From the NCBI RefSeq assembly GCF_004364575.1, contig NZ_SOAG01000027.1, forward strand, positions 1 to 40,500: 40,500 bases of DNA, read 5' to 3'. Source of the DNA: Myroides indicus (GTDB taxonomy: Bacteria > Bacteroidota > Bacteroidia > Flavobacteriales > Flavobacteriaceae). Shown here piece by piece: positions 40,371 to 40,500 of the stretch (positions within the stretch are counted from its first letter, which is position 1; each line of letters starts with the position of its first letter). The position numbers and the translations under genes were made by a program. Under the pieces are notes generated by a model, which was given only the letters and a program-made list of their open reading frames with translations, had not been told where the DNA came from and ran no database searches.

Positions 40371-40500
40371 ATGAACAACTTAGGTGCAAATTACGAAAGA
40401 ATTTTGGAAGTTTTACGAAAAATATCAAATGAAAATTTATTGCCCTACCAAAGACGAACACCAAAATTGAAGGATTTGGAATTGATAAGTCTTGCTTTAA
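40371..40500 (+). mobile_element. IS982-family transposase, 5' part (runs off the window)
   Basis: ATG at 40371 begins MNNLGANYERILEVLRKISN with a further open frame to the end (about 43 residues), ending in a KLKDLELISLAL-type stretch. This N-terminus matches, from memory, transposases of the IS982/ISRa1 group in Flavobacteriia. Only the beginning is visible, so integrity cannot be judged. The terminal repeat should lie in 40112-40370, but cannot be placed without the other end. Confidence 0.8.

Overview
The window is an AT-rich (about two thirds A+T by eye) chromosome segment of a Bacteroidetes bacterium, most likely class Flavobacteriia. Supporting this are flavobacterial families (YqgE, DUF4290, DUF4294, a START-like protein, short MscS, a SusC-like TonB receptor), menaquinone rather than ubiquinone biosynthesis (menB), and promoters of the Bacteroidetes type, TTTG-N19-TAnnTTTG, the best being upstream of tRNA-Met. 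The right edge begins an IS982-family transposase resembling those of Riemerella/Chryseobacterium-type genomes. Genus is not determined.

Layout. 1-690: the 3' end of a large serine recombinase gene that runs antisense into a tRNA-Met gene, so the left edge is probably one end of an integrated element. 811-9608: housekeeping genes: START-like protein, class IV aminotransferase, YqgE, HU, an operon of P-loop ATPase/recQ/fmt, DUF493, DUF4290-murA and aroQ. 10026-14113: a small outer-membrane barrel protein, xerD, then (minus strand) a coiled-coil protein, zapA, a probable 6S RNA and rny. 14308-19315: a cell-envelope block with a secreted M23 peptidase, a TonB-dependent receptor with a TTG start, and a lipoprotein with EF-hand-like loops. 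19354-21676: cobT-cobS-cobC for the last steps of cobamide assembly. 21790-24372: an accessory stretch with a putative transglutaminase-like protein, a 54-residue membrane protein, a truncated IS200/IS605 transposase with terminal hairpins and a beta-lactamase-fold lipoprotein. 24666-28434: menB, a group III truncated haemoglobin and the operon DUF2520/kdsC-like/maf/mscS. 28678-30356: a small membrane protein and a HipA-like kinase overlapping a DUF3037 gene. 30491-38494: mostly minus-strand housekeeping genes (cvfB-like, dnaX, DUF4294, lgt, yidD, cysS, folE) with a plus-strand M42 peptidase. 38624-40111: a secreted tandem-repeat protein and a two-domain universal stress protein. 40371-end: start of the IS982 transposase.

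The most notable signals are dnaX, where a run of ten A residues divides a short (gamma-like) from a long (tau-like) reading frame; the rod-shaped RNA between zapA and rny; the recombinase/tRNA junction with its adjoining perfect inverted repeat; MurA with Asp in place of the catalytic Cys; and the HipA-like/DUF3037 pair. I did not see a CRISPR array, rRNA genes or an obvious wholly new multi-gene system; the HipA-like/DUF3037 module is the best candidate for under-characterised biology.
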